Assembly: GCF_014132355.1 (NCBI RefSeq)
Contig: NZ_BLZO01000072.1
Location: 44,583-108,582, forward strand
Origin: Okeania sp. KiyG1
Lineage (GTDB): Bacteria; Cyanobacteriota; Cyanobacteriia; Cyanobacteriales; Microcoleaceae
DNA length: 64,000 nucleotides
Direction of reading: 5' to 3'
How positions within the stretch are numbered: position 1 is the stretch's first letter; every line of letters begins with the position of its first letter. A program made the position numbers and the translations under genes. Shown piece by piece: positions 55,302 to 64,000 of the stretch. The notes under the pieces were generated by a model. That model was not told the DNA's origin and made no database searches. It saw only the letters and a program-made list of their open reading frames with translations.

Positions 55302-55892
55302 ATGAGCAAAATTTCTATAGGGAAAGCCGCAGAACTACTTGGAGTAGCAGAAAGTACTCTAAGAAGATGGGAACGCGAAGGCAAAATCCAATCAGAAAGA
55401 ACTAAAAATGGACATCGCCGATATGATGTTACTACTCTTCTTGGACTAAGAGCTGGAGAACGTAAAACTATTGGTTATGCCTGCATTTCCAATTCTGAGC
55501 GAACAGCGGATTTAGATAGACAAATTATGGTACTAGAAGCCTACTGTAATAATCAGGGTTGGCTAGTAGAAATTATCCGAGATTTAGGCTCAGGAATTAA
55601 TTATAGAAAACGGGGGTTAGTAAGATTAATAAAAATGATCTGCTCAGAAAAAGTAGAGCGTTTAGTTTTAACGAATAAAGACCGTTTAGTAAGATTTGGT
55701 TCGGAACTAATCTTTACAATTTGTGAGATTTTTGGCACAGAAATTGTGATTATTAATCACTTGTCTGAATGTACAGAAGAAGAAGATTTGGGTACAGATA
55801 TCTTAGAAATAATCAAAATTTTTAGTGCTAGGTTATATGGTAGCCGTAGCCAAAAAATAAAAAATCGTCGAAAAATTGCAAGAGGCAGCTAA
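55302..55892 (+). CDS. IS607-type serine recombinase (TnpA), without its tnpB
   Basis: A 196-residue protein. The N-terminal MerR/excisionase-like winged helix reads IGKAAELLGVAESTLRRWER, then EGKIQSERTKNGHRRYD. It is followed by a small serine resolvase domain: IGYACISNSERTADLDRQ with the catalytic Ser, then VLTNKDRLVRFGSELI. This order is that of IS607 family transposases. The usual partner tnpB is not downstream; plsX follows after about 220 bases. It lies next to an IS605-type element, so it could be part of a compound or decayed IS. It looks intact. Confidence 0.88.
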   Translation: MSKISIGKAAELLGVAESTLRRWEREGKIQSERTKNGHRRYDVTTLLGLRAGERKTIGYACISNSERTADLDRQIMVLEAYCNNQGWLVEIIRDLGSGINYRKRGLVRLIKMICSEKVERLVLTNKDRLVRFGSELIFTICEIFGTEIVIINHLSECTEEEDLGTDILEIIKIFSARLYGSRSQKIKNRRKIARGS

Positions 55893-56110
55893 TCAAATAA
55901 ATTGATAGCTATTAATTCAAAAAATCTCAGTAATGAAGACCTCTGTAAATCAACTCGGAAAACTGTATATTTTGTGTGTTTATAGAAAATATTTTTGCTT
56001 TTATAAATTGAATTAATGTCCGAGAGAATAATTTTTCAAAAGTCATTCATTCAAAGTAAATAAACATCAATTAACTGATAAAATCTTGAAGGTTTCTCTA
56101 ACTTGGATCA

Positions 56111-57148
56111 ATGGGAATAACACCTACACGAATCGCAATAGACGCTATGGGTGGGGACTACGCCCCATCAGAAATTGTTGAGGGAGCAATACAAGCACAA
56201 GAAACTCATGGTGTAAAAGTATTGTTAGTTGGCGACCCTCAGCAAATAAAAGCCTGTATTAATCACAAGTCAAATCAACCTCTGCCAGAAATAGTCCCCG
56301 CCGAGGAAATTGTGGAAATGCACGAAGAACCTTTGACTGCTATTAGACGTAAGTCCAAAGCATCAATTAATGTGGCAATGAAATTAGTCAAGCAAAAAGA
56401 AGCTGATGCTGTGGTATCTGCAGGTCATTCAGGAGCAGTCATGGCCTCCGCTTTACTACGTTTGGGACGACTAACAGGAATCGATCGCCCTGCAATTGGG
56501 GCAGTTTTGCCAACTATGGTTCCCAAAAAACCAGTACTGATTCTTGATGTTGGAGCAAATGTAGACTGCCGTCCTAAATTTTTAGAGCAGTTTGCAGTGA
56601 TGGGAACAATTTATAGCGAATATGTCCTGGGGACTACTGAACCAAAAGTGGGACTACTGAATATTGGGGAAGAACCATCAAAAGGAAATGATTTAGCAGT
56701 AAGGAGTCATCAAATACTGCAAGAAAATAATCAAATTAAGTTTATTGGTAATGCAGAAGGTCGGGATGTTTTATCTGGTAGTTTTGATGTGATAGTCTGT
56801 GATGGTTTTGCCGGAAATATTTTATTAAAATTTGCTGAGGCAGTGGGTGATGCTGTATTGCAAATGATGAGAGAAGAATTAACGCCAGGTCTGAGTGGGA
56901 AAATAGGTACTGCAATATTACGACCTAATTTAAAACGAATGAAGCAAAGAATAGATCATGTAGAACATGGAGGTGGATTACTATTAGGAGTAGGCGGGAT
57001 TTGTATTATTAGTCATGGTTCTTCTAAAGCTATCGCTATATCTAATGCAATTCGTTCAGCAAGGGACGCAGTAGAAAATAAAGTAATTGAACGAATTAAT
57101 TCTAACTATGTACCAGAAAATCACAAATCAATAGTCAGTAATCAGTAA
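56111..57148 (+). CDS. plsX: Phosphate acyltransferase PlsX
   Basis: A 345-residue enzyme with the PlsX pattern from the start: IAIDAMGGDYAPSEIVEGA, VLLVGDPQQIK, AGHSGAVMASALLRLGRL, IGAVLPTMVPKKPVLILDVG, GLLNIGEEPSKGND, VIVCDGFAGNILLKF and the C-terminal GGGLLLGVGGICIISHGSS. It makes acyl-phosphate from acyl-ACP for phospholipid synthesis at the membrane. In cyanobacteria plsX, fabH and fabD are usually clustered. Here the order is kept but repeats and a tnpB remnant separate them. Confidence 0.96.
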   Translation: MGITPTRIAIDAMGGDYAPSEIVEGAIQAQETHGVKVLLVGDPQQIKACINHKSNQPLPEIVPAEEIVEMHEEPLTAIRRKSKASINVAMKLVKQKEADAVVSAGHSGAVMASALLRLGRLTGIDRPAIGAVLPTMVPKKPVLILDVGANVDCRPKFLEQFAVMGTIYSEYVLGTTEPKVGLLNIGEEPSKGNDLAVRSHQILQENNQIKFIGNAEGRDVLSGSFDVIVCDGFAGNILLKFAEAVGDAVLQMMREELTPGLSGKIGTAILRPNLKRMKQRIDHVEHGGGLLLGVGGICIISHGSSKAIAISNAIRSARDAVENKVIERINSNYVPENHKSIVSNQ

Positions 57149-57219
57149 TTTTTCTATATATTTTAGGTTGATTAACTGTGATTAGAAGCTGCCAAAATTA
57201 TTGAACAAAAATTGGAAAG

Positions 57220-58258
57220 GTAAAGTTAATTCAACATCGTCCAATACCAGAAGGGTTTATAATTAAAACAGTGAGTATTAGTCGTAAAGCTGATGGTTAT
57301 TATGTTACCAAAAAATAAGGTCAATAGCCTCCCCTTGGCTGCGCCGCGAGCTACCGCTCTACAAGGGGATGAAAAAGCGGTCGAGGGATGGCGAGGAAAC
57401 CTGCGCCATATCCATGAGACCAAGAGAAAGTCAAGTTCAATATTTCAATCTCGATGCTTGACCTTTGTCATGCTGCGCAAACAGGCACACAGAGGTACTG
57501 ATAACTGATAACTGATAACTGAAATGACTTTATCCCTAGAAGAAAAATCAGTTCCAGCTTTAACAACTGAAGTGGAAACTACATTAAAAAATACTCTGGG
57601 AATTGATATGGGGTTGAAGGAATTCTTAGTAACAAGTGAAGGAGAATCTGTCTCCATACCTGAATACTATCGAAAATATCAGCAGCGATTAAAGACTCAA
57701 AAGAAACGTTTATCTCGTAAAAAGAAAGGTAGCAAAAGATGGTTAAAAGCTGTCAAAGCTGTCGTAAAACAACGTAAAAAGGTTGCCGATAAACGTAAAG
57801 ATTTTAATTTTAAAACAGCCAATAAATTGTTATCAAAAGCTAAAGTTATCCAATACGAAAACTTAAACATTAAAGGGCTAGCAAAGACTCGTTTGAGTAA
57901 ATCAATTAAGGATGCGATTTGGGGGTCAATTCCTGTCTATTTTGACTGTCAAAGCCGGAAATGCTGGAGGTGAAAACTATAACAGTGAACCCAAAAAATA
58001 CTAGCCAAAATTGCTCAAACTGTGGGGAAAAAGTCGATAAAGAATTAAACATACGAACTCATTCTTGCCCACATTGCGGTATTGTAGTAGAGCGCGACTT
58101 GTTTGCGTAGTATGACAAACGGAAATGCAGCGATAAATATAAAAAATAGGGCGGTAGGGCATTCCGTCTTTAAAGCTCGTGGAGCCCGATGCAATGGCAG
58201 GGCTGCGAAACGAGAAGCCCACACTATAGCGCCAGCGAGCGTGTGGGAGTATGTCACT
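57220..58258 (+). pseudogene. IS605-type tnpB remnant between plsX and fabH
   Basis: TnpB sequence appears in pieces: KLIQHRPIPEGFIIKTVSIS and KADGYYV (57220-57308), a 220-bp element, then [31 protein letters not shown], and [15 protein letters not shown] (the second acidic residue). After frameshifts come [26 protein letters not shown] and SCPHCGIVVERD (zinc finger). A short palindromic insertion (TTGTTTGCGTAGTATGAC) follows. NAAINIKNRAVGHSVFKARG and the right end with GTGTGGGAGTATGTCA close it. It is dead. Confidence 0.85.
57309..57528 (+). mobile_element. 220-bp IS200/IS605-like element inside the tnpB remnant
   Basis: It follows TTAC (57305-57308), begins CAAAAAATAAGGTCAATAGC, carries the CCTCCCCTTGG/CTACAAGGGG hairpin and GGGATGGCGAGGAAACC, and ends with TGATAAC repeats and ACTGAAATGAC. 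Removing it joins GTTAC and TTTATCC to give [14 protein letters not shown] in frame. The ATG in its tail therefore only looks like a start codon. Confidence 0.85.
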
Positions 58259-58293
58259 CACGTTTAAACCAATAAGAGCTTAAAAACTGACAG

Positions 58294-59301
58294 ATGACAA
58301 ATATCGGTATTGCCATTACAGGAAGCGGTTCAGCTACGCCAAAAGTCTCCCTAAGTAACCAACAGTTATCCCAAATAGTAGAGACTTCTGACGAATGGAT
58401 CGGCACTCGTACAGGAATTCGTAATCGACGACTGGCAGATACAACAGAATCATTATGTACCCTTGCAACTAAAGCATCTCTAGCAGCGATCGCCCAAGCT
58501 AATATTACTCCTACAGATATTGACTTGATAATTTTGGCCACATCTACTCCAGATGATTTGTTTGGCACTGCTAGTCAAATTCAAGCAGAATTGGGTGCCC
58601 TGAAAGCAGTGGCCTTCGATCTGACTGCTGCTTGTTCTGGATTTTTATTTGGTCTGGTAACAGGAGGACAATTTATCCGTACAGGAGTGTATCAGAATGT
58701 TTTGCTGATTGGGGCAGATATTTTGTCCCGATGGGTAGACTGGGAAGATAGAGGCACTTGTGTGTTATTTGGAGATGGTGCTGGTGCTGTGATTTTGCAA
58801 GCTTCAGAACAAGACCGACTCTTTGGGTTTGAACTTCGCAGTGATGGTAGTCAAAATAACTGTCTAAATCTTTCTTATCAACCCCAAGCAAAACAAATAA
58901 TTGAGGGAGTAACTGTTAGTCAAGGTACTTATCAACCAGTCACTATGAATGGGAAAGAAGTCTATCGTTTTGCGGTTCAAAAAGTTCCGGAAGTGATAGA
59001 AAAAGCTTTATTTAAGGCTAATATGAGTACTGAGAAAATTGATTGGTTATTATTACATCAGGCTAACCAAAGAATTCTTGATTCTGTTGCTAGTAGACTC
59101 AAAATTCCATCAGAAAAAGTTATTAGTAATCTCGAAAATTATGGCAATACTTCTGCTGCTTCTATACCTATAGCTTTAGATGAAGCTGTGAGGGAGGGTA
59201 AAGTTAAACCGGGAGATATTATTGCTGCTTCTGGTTTTGGAGCAGGGTTAACTTGGGGAGCAGCAATTTTTGAATGGGGCATTTCAATAATTAATAATTA
59301 A
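58294..59301 (+). CDS. fabH: 3-oxoacyl-ACP synthase III
   Basis: A 335-residue condensing enzyme with a full KAS III pattern: SDEWIGTRTGIRNRRLAD, FDLTAACSGFLFGL with C114, WLLLHQANQRI with H255, and ENYGNTSAASIP with N285. FGAGLTWGAAIFEW ends the protein. It joins acetyl-CoA and malonyl-ACP to start fatty-acid synthesis. It follows plsX in order, after about 1.1 kb of insertions, and precedes fabD by about 1 kb of repeats, so co-transcription is unlikely now. Confidence 0.96.
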   Translation: MTNIGIAITGSGSATPKVSLSNQQLSQIVETSDEWIGTRTGIRNRRLADTTESLCTLATKASLAAIAQANITPTDIDLIILATSTPDDLFGTASQIQAELGALKAVAFDLTAACSGFLFGLVTGGQFIRTGVYQNVLLIGADILSRWVDWEDRGTCVLFGDGAGAVILQASEQDRLFGFELRSDGSQNNCLNLSYQPQAKQIIEGVTVSQGTYQPVTMNGKEVYRFAVQKVPEVIEKALFKANMSTEKIDWLLLHQANQRILDSVASRLKIPSEKVISNLENYGNTSAASIPIALDEAVREGKVKPGDIIAASGFGAGLTWGAAIFEWGISIINN

Positions 59302-60339
59302 TAATTAATAATTAAATAATTCGCGCCTTGAAGCCTCCCTTGATCGGGGAAAAAAGAAATAATATTTCCTTATATTCAATTCCGTAACGGTTAAAACCCG
59401 AGGTAATTATCAATTATCCATTATCAATTATCAATTAATGAACCCTCCTTTAAAACGGAATTGATTGACTAATCATGAAAATTTTTCTTCTCTTGGTCGA
59501 TTGGATATGGCCAGGAAACCCGAAGAGTAACAGAGCCGCTCTGAATGGTGCCATCTCACTCTACGGGAAGCTCCGAATATCGACCGTTTTTATCCTCTGA
59601 AAAGAGGAGGCTTTCAACCACAATTTTTCGGTAATTGAGTCGAAGTTCAAATAGACCTCTCTATCAAAAGAGGGAGTAGGGAGTAGGGGAAAATAATTGA
59701 TTATTTATGTGCGATAATTGATTTGATTTGTAATCATTTCCTGCGGACTGCTGCGCAAACAGCCGTCAGCTAGCCTCCTGTGGTCGGAACTGCGAACTTC
59801 AGCTATTGCTTTTAGTTTTAGATAAAAGCTTTACTAATTGAGGCAGAATTTATACTTAACTATAAAAGCTGGCTAAAACAGTCTATATTAATTAAAATCC
59901 CCTCATGAGAGCTGAGAGCTGACAGCTAATAGCTGAATGCTTACTTTGATTTTTTATTATCATGTCTATGTCTAATGTAATTTAAGCTAAAACGCATTGA
60001 TGATTTTATACTCTCTATTTCCTTTTACAAAAAATTGGGATATATAGCAGAAGAAAAAAGAAATAAGAAAGAAGGAATAAGAAAGAAGAAATAAGAAAGA
60101 AAGAAAAGTCTTACGTTTTCTGAGTTTTAAACTTTTTAACTGTCAAGCACCTTTCCTTCGACTACTATATATTTTCAGGGCTAAATAGCTGATACCATTT
60201 CGACCTGATGTTGCGTTTAATAAAAGATAACAGCTATTAGTAAAATTCAGGTTTTGGTAATAATTATTAAGCGCATTGTTACAGAGAAATGGTATGACAA
60301 CTTTTAAACATAAATCATAGTCAAAATTATCATATTAAA
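59302..60339. other. Repeat-filled gap between fabH and fabD
   Basis: 59302-59330 has AATTAATAATT units. About 59430-59630 is a minus-strand TTAC-type element (left end CGAAAAATTGTGGTTGAAAG before GTAA at 59631), with CCATATCCAATCGACC. 59690-59740 resembles the inside of the element at 31883. 59735-59950 is the GATAAAAGCTTTACTAATTG repeat with the empty MITE site. 60042-60170 is a GAAGGAA-type MITE. No gene. Confidence 0.6.
60042..60170. mobile_element. GAAGGAA-tract MITE, second copy
   Basis: It starts ATATAGCAGAAG and ends CCTTCGACTACTATAT, so the tips pair. The interior AAGAAAGAAGGAATAAGAAAG, TTACGTTTTCTGAGTTTTAA and ACTGTCAAGCACCTTT-like parts follow the copy at 8625-8729. Confidence 0.6.
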
Positions 60340-61232
60340 ATGACAAAAACAGCATGGGTGTTTCCAGGGCAAGGTTCTCAAAAAATTGGTATGGGAATAG
60401 ATTTGTTAGACTTACCTTCTGCTCAAGCAAAATTTGAGAAAGCTAACGAAATTTTAGATTGGTCTATTACGGAAATTTGTGAAACCCAAGAAGAAAAATT
60501 ATCTCAAACTCTTTATACTCAACCCTGTTTATATGTAGTAGAAAGCTTATTAGCAGATGAAATGTGTGCTAATTCTTTTCAACCAGATATTGTTGCAGGT
60601 CATAGTTTAGGAGAATATGTTGCTCTCTACGTTGCTGGGGTATTCGATTTTGAGACAGGATTAAAATTAGTTAAAAAACGTGCCGAACTTATGAATAATG
60701 CCACAGATGGACAGATGGCAGCTTTAATGGGATTCGATCGAGAAAAGCTTGAAGAGGAACTTCAGCAAACAGCAGATGTTGTTCTAGCAAATGATAATAA
60801 TTCAGCTCAAGTTGTCATATCTGGTACACCAGAAGCAGTCGAAACTTTGCTCAGTAAAATTAAGGTTAAACGTGTAGTGAAGTTAAATGTTTCTGGAGCG
60901 TTTCATTCTCACTTAATGAAGTCTGCATCTATAGAATTTCAACAAGTATTAGAATCAGAAAAATTTGCCGATCCAAAATTTCCCATAATTTCCAATTTTG
61001 AGCCAATTGCTACTACAGATGCAGCTACTATAAAAAAACGTCTTGCTCAACAAATGACAAATGGTGTGCGGTGGCGCGAAACATCTTTAGAGATGCAAAA
61101 GAAGAAGTAGAAAAAGTTATAGAAATTGGTCCGGGAAAAGTTCTCACAGGTATAATTAAACGAACTTGTCCAGATTTTAAATTAGCAAATGTAAGTAGTT
61201 TAAAGGATATTAAAGTTCAAGTTAAAATTTGA
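60340..61232 (+). CDS. fabD: Malonyl-CoA:ACP transacylase, with a late frameshift
   Basis: Residues 1-250 are a normal FabD: FPGQGSQKIGMG, AGHSLGEYVAL with the nucleophile S89, KKRAELM with the Arg, and NVSGAFHSHLM with H189. The frame then ends at a stop (61108-61110) after SLEMQKKK. One base away it goes on AKEEVEKVIEIGPGKVLTGI, then IKRTCPDFKLANVSSL, to a stop at 61230-61232, the expected end of FabD. All catalytic residues are before the break, but the conserved GPGKVL block is lost in the short form. The gene is essential in other bacteria, so a sequence error near 61085-61105 or a second fabD elsewhere must be considered. Confidence 0.88.
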
Positions 61233-61444
61233 AAGTCAAAAGCTAAAGAATGTAAGTATTTCCTGCGGAATGCTGCGCAAACAGCTATTAGCGGTCAGCT
61301 TTCCTCCTCCGGAGGAACTACGTTAACAGGAATTAGTAATTTGATGATTTGACTAATATTGAGTCGTGAACAAGTAGCTAATTTATTGCAGACTTTTAAT
61401 TCTATTAAATATTTCAACTCTGATTCCTCCTTCAATGGCAATTA

Positions 61445-61595
61445 ATATCATGTCCGGTTGAACAGTTATAAATAAATAACAACGGAGGAGTCAGGAGTCA
61501 GGACTCAGGACTCAGGAGGGAAGAAAGAAGAAGGAAGAAGAAGAACAGGAGAAGAAGGAGAAAGTTTTTTATCACTAATTATCCGGACATGATAT
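61445..61595. mobile_element. MITE with ATATCATGTCCGG terminal inverted repeats
   Basis: Perfect 13-bp ends: ATATCATGTCCGG (61445-61457) and CCGGACATGATAT (61583-61595). The interior has GGAGTCAGGAGTCAGGACTC and GAAGAAGG tracts. Sister of 11129-11313. The GTCCGGTTGAACAGTTATA start also resembles 36318-36345, so a third, decayed copy may lie there. Confidence 0.75.
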
Positions 61596-63560
61596 AAGTT
61601 AATAGCTGATGGCTGAAGTCCGCAGTTATGACTTTACGAGACAAGCACATCTGAATGTTTACTAAAGAATAGCCTAGAAGTTTTTATGATTTATAGTCAA
61701 AAATTTAGTAGATAGTTTGATATTTTTTAAATTTATCATAGGCAAAAAAATTAGCCTTTTGGGTAGCAAAGAGAATAGTCACATCCTATTTTTTAGACTA
61801 AAATAACAATCCTATTTCAGTTGTGGGTAAAAGTATCTTTGAATTGAAGAAACACCGGATCTGGGTATAGGGGAAAAGTTTCAGAGTTTTTACCGAATAA
61901 TTAAGGTAAAATGCCTCTCCTTTAAAGGATAAACAAGCGGTCGTTTTGCTGGCGCATAAATACGTTAACGCTGCGCGACATGTTTGCGGAGCATGACAAA
62001 CGGAAAAAGCGGAGCTTCCCGTAGGGTGGGATGGCGAGGTCTCGGAGCCATATTCAATGGACCAAGAGAGAAAAAATTTTCATGATTAGTCAATCCTATC
62101 CGTTTTCAAGGAGAGGTAATTATTAATTATTAATTGTTGAAATATCCTTAGATTTCTTACAAATAATTTGATATTGCTATATAACAATGCAGATTTTAAT
62201 TGTGGTATATTCTAGACTTTTAAGGAATAAGGAATAAGGAATAGGGAATAGGGAAAACCGAAGTAGTAAAATTATCAAGAAGGATTTAGGGTTTCTATAA
62301 CTATAAATTCTTGGGTTATATCGTACTTTAATTACTGATCAGTACATAGTCAATTCAGTTATCAGTAATCTAGTTATTCGTTAGCCTCTTTACCGAAAAA
62401 TTGTGGTTTAAAGCCTCCCCTTTTAAGGAGATAATAAGCGGTCGTTAGCGTAGCTTCCCGTAGGGTGGGATGGCGATCTTCGGAGCGGCTCTGATAAGAG
62501 CGGGTCTCCTCGCCATATCCAATGGACCAAGAGAAGAAAAATTTTCATTATTAGTCAATCCTATCCGTTTTCAAGGAGAGGTAATTAGGGCTTGCTGATT
62601 AAATCTAAAAGTATTTACAGATAAAGGTTTTAGCCTTTTTGGGGTCTTTAAAAAGTGCCTGGTTTTCAGCTCTTCACGCTCAAAAAGGAGCGTATTTTAG
62701 GTAAGAGTTGGGCAGAAAAATCACTATATCCAATTCTTACTCCTACCTCCTCGCTCTCGACACTTTTCTCCTGTCTTCCCCTCCACCGGAGGGGTTAGGG
62801 GTGGGTTGTCTCCTGTCTCCTACCCTCACCCATAAGACTTTTTCAGCAAACCCTTATTAATTATTAATTGTTGAAAGAGGAGCTGCGTGCTTAAGTACAT
62901 CCTGTAATAGGGAGGGAAAAGATGCAAAATTTTTTTCTCTTGGTCAATTATGTGGGGAAATTTTCTCACTATCTCATCCAATGGAAAGCTCCACTAACGA
63001 CCACCTTTTATCCCCTTAAAAGGGGAGACTTAAGACCTGATTTTTTTGGTGATAAATAAAGTTAATTTTGAGACTAGGAGTCAGGAAGCAGATAGGATAA
63101 TCTATGGTTTGGCGACATACCGAAGTCAAAATAATTTGGGAACATTTACTTGATGCAGTATATTTTGCGTTTAATCTTAAACTTACATATAAAAAAATAT
63201 CTATGAGAATAAAATTCTGCAAATTGACGACCACACTCAAAGCAATTGATAATTTTGCTGAACTCACCTATAGCCGCTTTTTCCTGATATTATTTGATGT
63301 ACATTCAGGACAGTTAATTTGTAAGCATTTCCTGCGGAATGCTGCGCAAACAGCTATTAGCAGTCAGCAGTCAGCAATTAGTAATGAGTAATGACTTCTA
63401 AGGTTTAGGAAGGGGACGCATGACAGTAACTTTTATTCCTTCTCAATTTTAAAGGTTGCTTTTATCTTCCTCAAAATTAATAGCTGAAGTCTGCAGTTCC
63501 GACCATAGGAGGTTAGCTAATAGCTGATGGCTGAATGCTTACGTTAATTTTCATGCTTCC
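61596..63560. other. Repeat cluster downstream of fabD
   Basis: 61894-62141 is a type B element after TTAC (61890-61893). 62394-62874 is another after TTAC (62390-62393); it contains a TTAGGGCTTGCTGA element at 62585-62856 within its AATTATT tail. 62880-63050 is a minus-strand copy. 63320-63370 has the GCATTTCCTGCGGAATGCTG phrase seen also at 24620 and 61256. 63104-63391 is open but shows no protein-like conservation that I can see. No gene is supported. Confidence 0.6.
62585..62856. mobile_element. TTAGGGCTTGCTGA element nested in a type B repeat
   Basis: The left end TTAGGGCTTGCTGA (62585-62598) and the right end TCAGCAAACCCTTA (62843-62856) are inverted repeats with two mismatches. It lies between GGAGAGGTAA and TTAATTATTAATTGTTGAA, that is, in the tail of the host repeat, the same place as the copy at 6307. 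Confidence 0.7.
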
Positions 63561-63582
63561 TACCTTGGCGATCGCCAAGGTA
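63561..63582. terminator. Perfect 22-bp palindrome followed by a T run
   Basis: TACCTTGGCGA and its exact reverse complement TCGCCAAGGTA meet with no loop, with a HIP1-like GGCGATCGCC at the centre. AAAATTTTTTC follows on the plus strand. It could act as an intrinsic terminator, but nothing clear ends just before it, so it may be only a repeat. Confidence 0.35.
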
Positions 63583-63918
63583 AAATTTTTTCTTTGATTA
63601 TAAATCATCCCGCAATGGTGGAACGCCACTTAGAGCATAATACATCTGTTAAGGAATGAGGATTAAATAAAATACAGAAGTTAAAGAGCAAAACTTAAAT
63701 AGATTAAACCTGAGTTTTTCTAAATTATTGAAGTAATAAAATACTCATTTTTAAATAAGTAAAAGAATCTCTCCGATCATGCTACTTATTCAGGCTAAAA
63801 TTCTAGAATAGAAACAACTGGAGTACAAATTTATAGGTAGTCATTGGTTATCTATAACTCCATAAGTAATTTGATCCAAATTGTACTTAGTATCACTATA
63901 AAATCAAGTAAAACAATC

Positions 63919-64000
63919 ATGGCTAAAAATAATACACCACCAGTAATTGTTTTTATACTATTATTTTTCCTACTAGCTGGAGGAGGATACTGGTTTTTAT
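63919..64000 (+). CDS. Membrane-anchored protein, 5' end only
   Basis: An ATG at 63919 opens MAKNNTPP followed by a strong hydrophobic stretch (VIVFILLFFLLAGGGYW), and the frame runs off the window. It is an N-terminal signal anchor. Similar starts are known in cyanobacterial substrate-binding/OmpA-like proteins, but 27 residues are too few to decide. No clear ribosome-binding site. Confidence 0.5.
   Translation, partial: MAKNNTPPVIVFILLFFLLAGGGYWFL

Noticed and set aside
57524-57973. Separate gene starting MTLSLEEK
   Set aside because: The ATG belongs to the tail of an inserted element; the true frame comes from upstream TnpB sequence, so it is only a piece of the remnant.
63104-63391. Open frames on both strands near the right end
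   Set aside because: They end in dispersed repeat phrases (GCATTTCCTGCGGAATGCTG) and show no protein-like pattern.

Overview
The window looks like chromosomal DNA of a filamentous, probably marine cyanobacterium of the Trichodesmium/Okeania/Moorena type. Evidence: low GC, HIP1 sites (GCGATCGC) inside genes, pcyA, a KaiB-fold protein, a CHASE2 cyclase beside a DUF928 gene, a PEP-CTERM protein, a probable carboxysome chaperone, and a very repeat-rich, gene-sparse layout. I see no rRNA, tRNA or CRISPR array.

Layout. 1-4050: a cut-off membrane EEP-family phosphoesterase, the CHASE2 cyclase and DUF928. 4050-6900: almost only repeats, with one decayed small gene. 6900-13000: pilT, a decayed IS605-type tnpB, a TTG-started KaiB-domain protein and a thioredoxin-NHL protein. 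13000-20100: a frameshifted PEP-CTERM protein, sbcC and a Ser/Thr kinase with one in-frame amber codon. 20100-25450: repeats around pcyA and one membrane protein. 25480-30360: dnaX, a tandem decayed copy of its 3' end, then a retron-like reverse transcriptase with N-terminal TPRs. 30360-36200: a structured-RNA candidate, a Uma2 gene split by a small IS200/IS605-like element, probable ccmS, an ABC exporter and a broken lipoprotein gene. 37000-43100: a VWA membrane protein, an MgsA-like/diacylglycerol kinase fusion and an FAD oxidoreductase. 43200-48120: a tight minus-strand cluster (two small proteins sharing one Gly/His/Val motif, a helical-repeat protein, an SPFH-like protein, then a TPR membrane protein) that I consider one of the two best candidates for an undescribed system. 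48450-55900: a frameshifted PD-(D/E)xK-like protein, a beta-hydroxyacid dehydrogenase, a tandem array of about 290-bp units, a PBP4-type peptidase, a nearly complete IS605-type element and a lone IS607-type resolvase. 56100-61230: plsX, fabH and fabD, spread out by insertions. The right edge starts one more membrane-anchored protein.

Two themes run through the window. First, small non-autonomous elements have colonised it. One family sits 3' of TTAC (IS200/IS605-like) and often ends in ACTGAAATGAC; in three places that end supplies the ATG of the next gene. Several other families have perfect 10-15 bp terminal inverted repeats, some with TA at the boundaries. In two cases removing an element restores an exact reading frame, and in one case an occupied and an empty copy of the same site are both present. 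Second, many genes are broken by single frameshifts or stops (fabD, kinase, PEP-CTERM, SPFH-like, PD-(D/E)xK-like, lipoprotein, Uma2, transposases). This fits a genome rich in pseudogenes, but some of these breaks may be sequencing errors.
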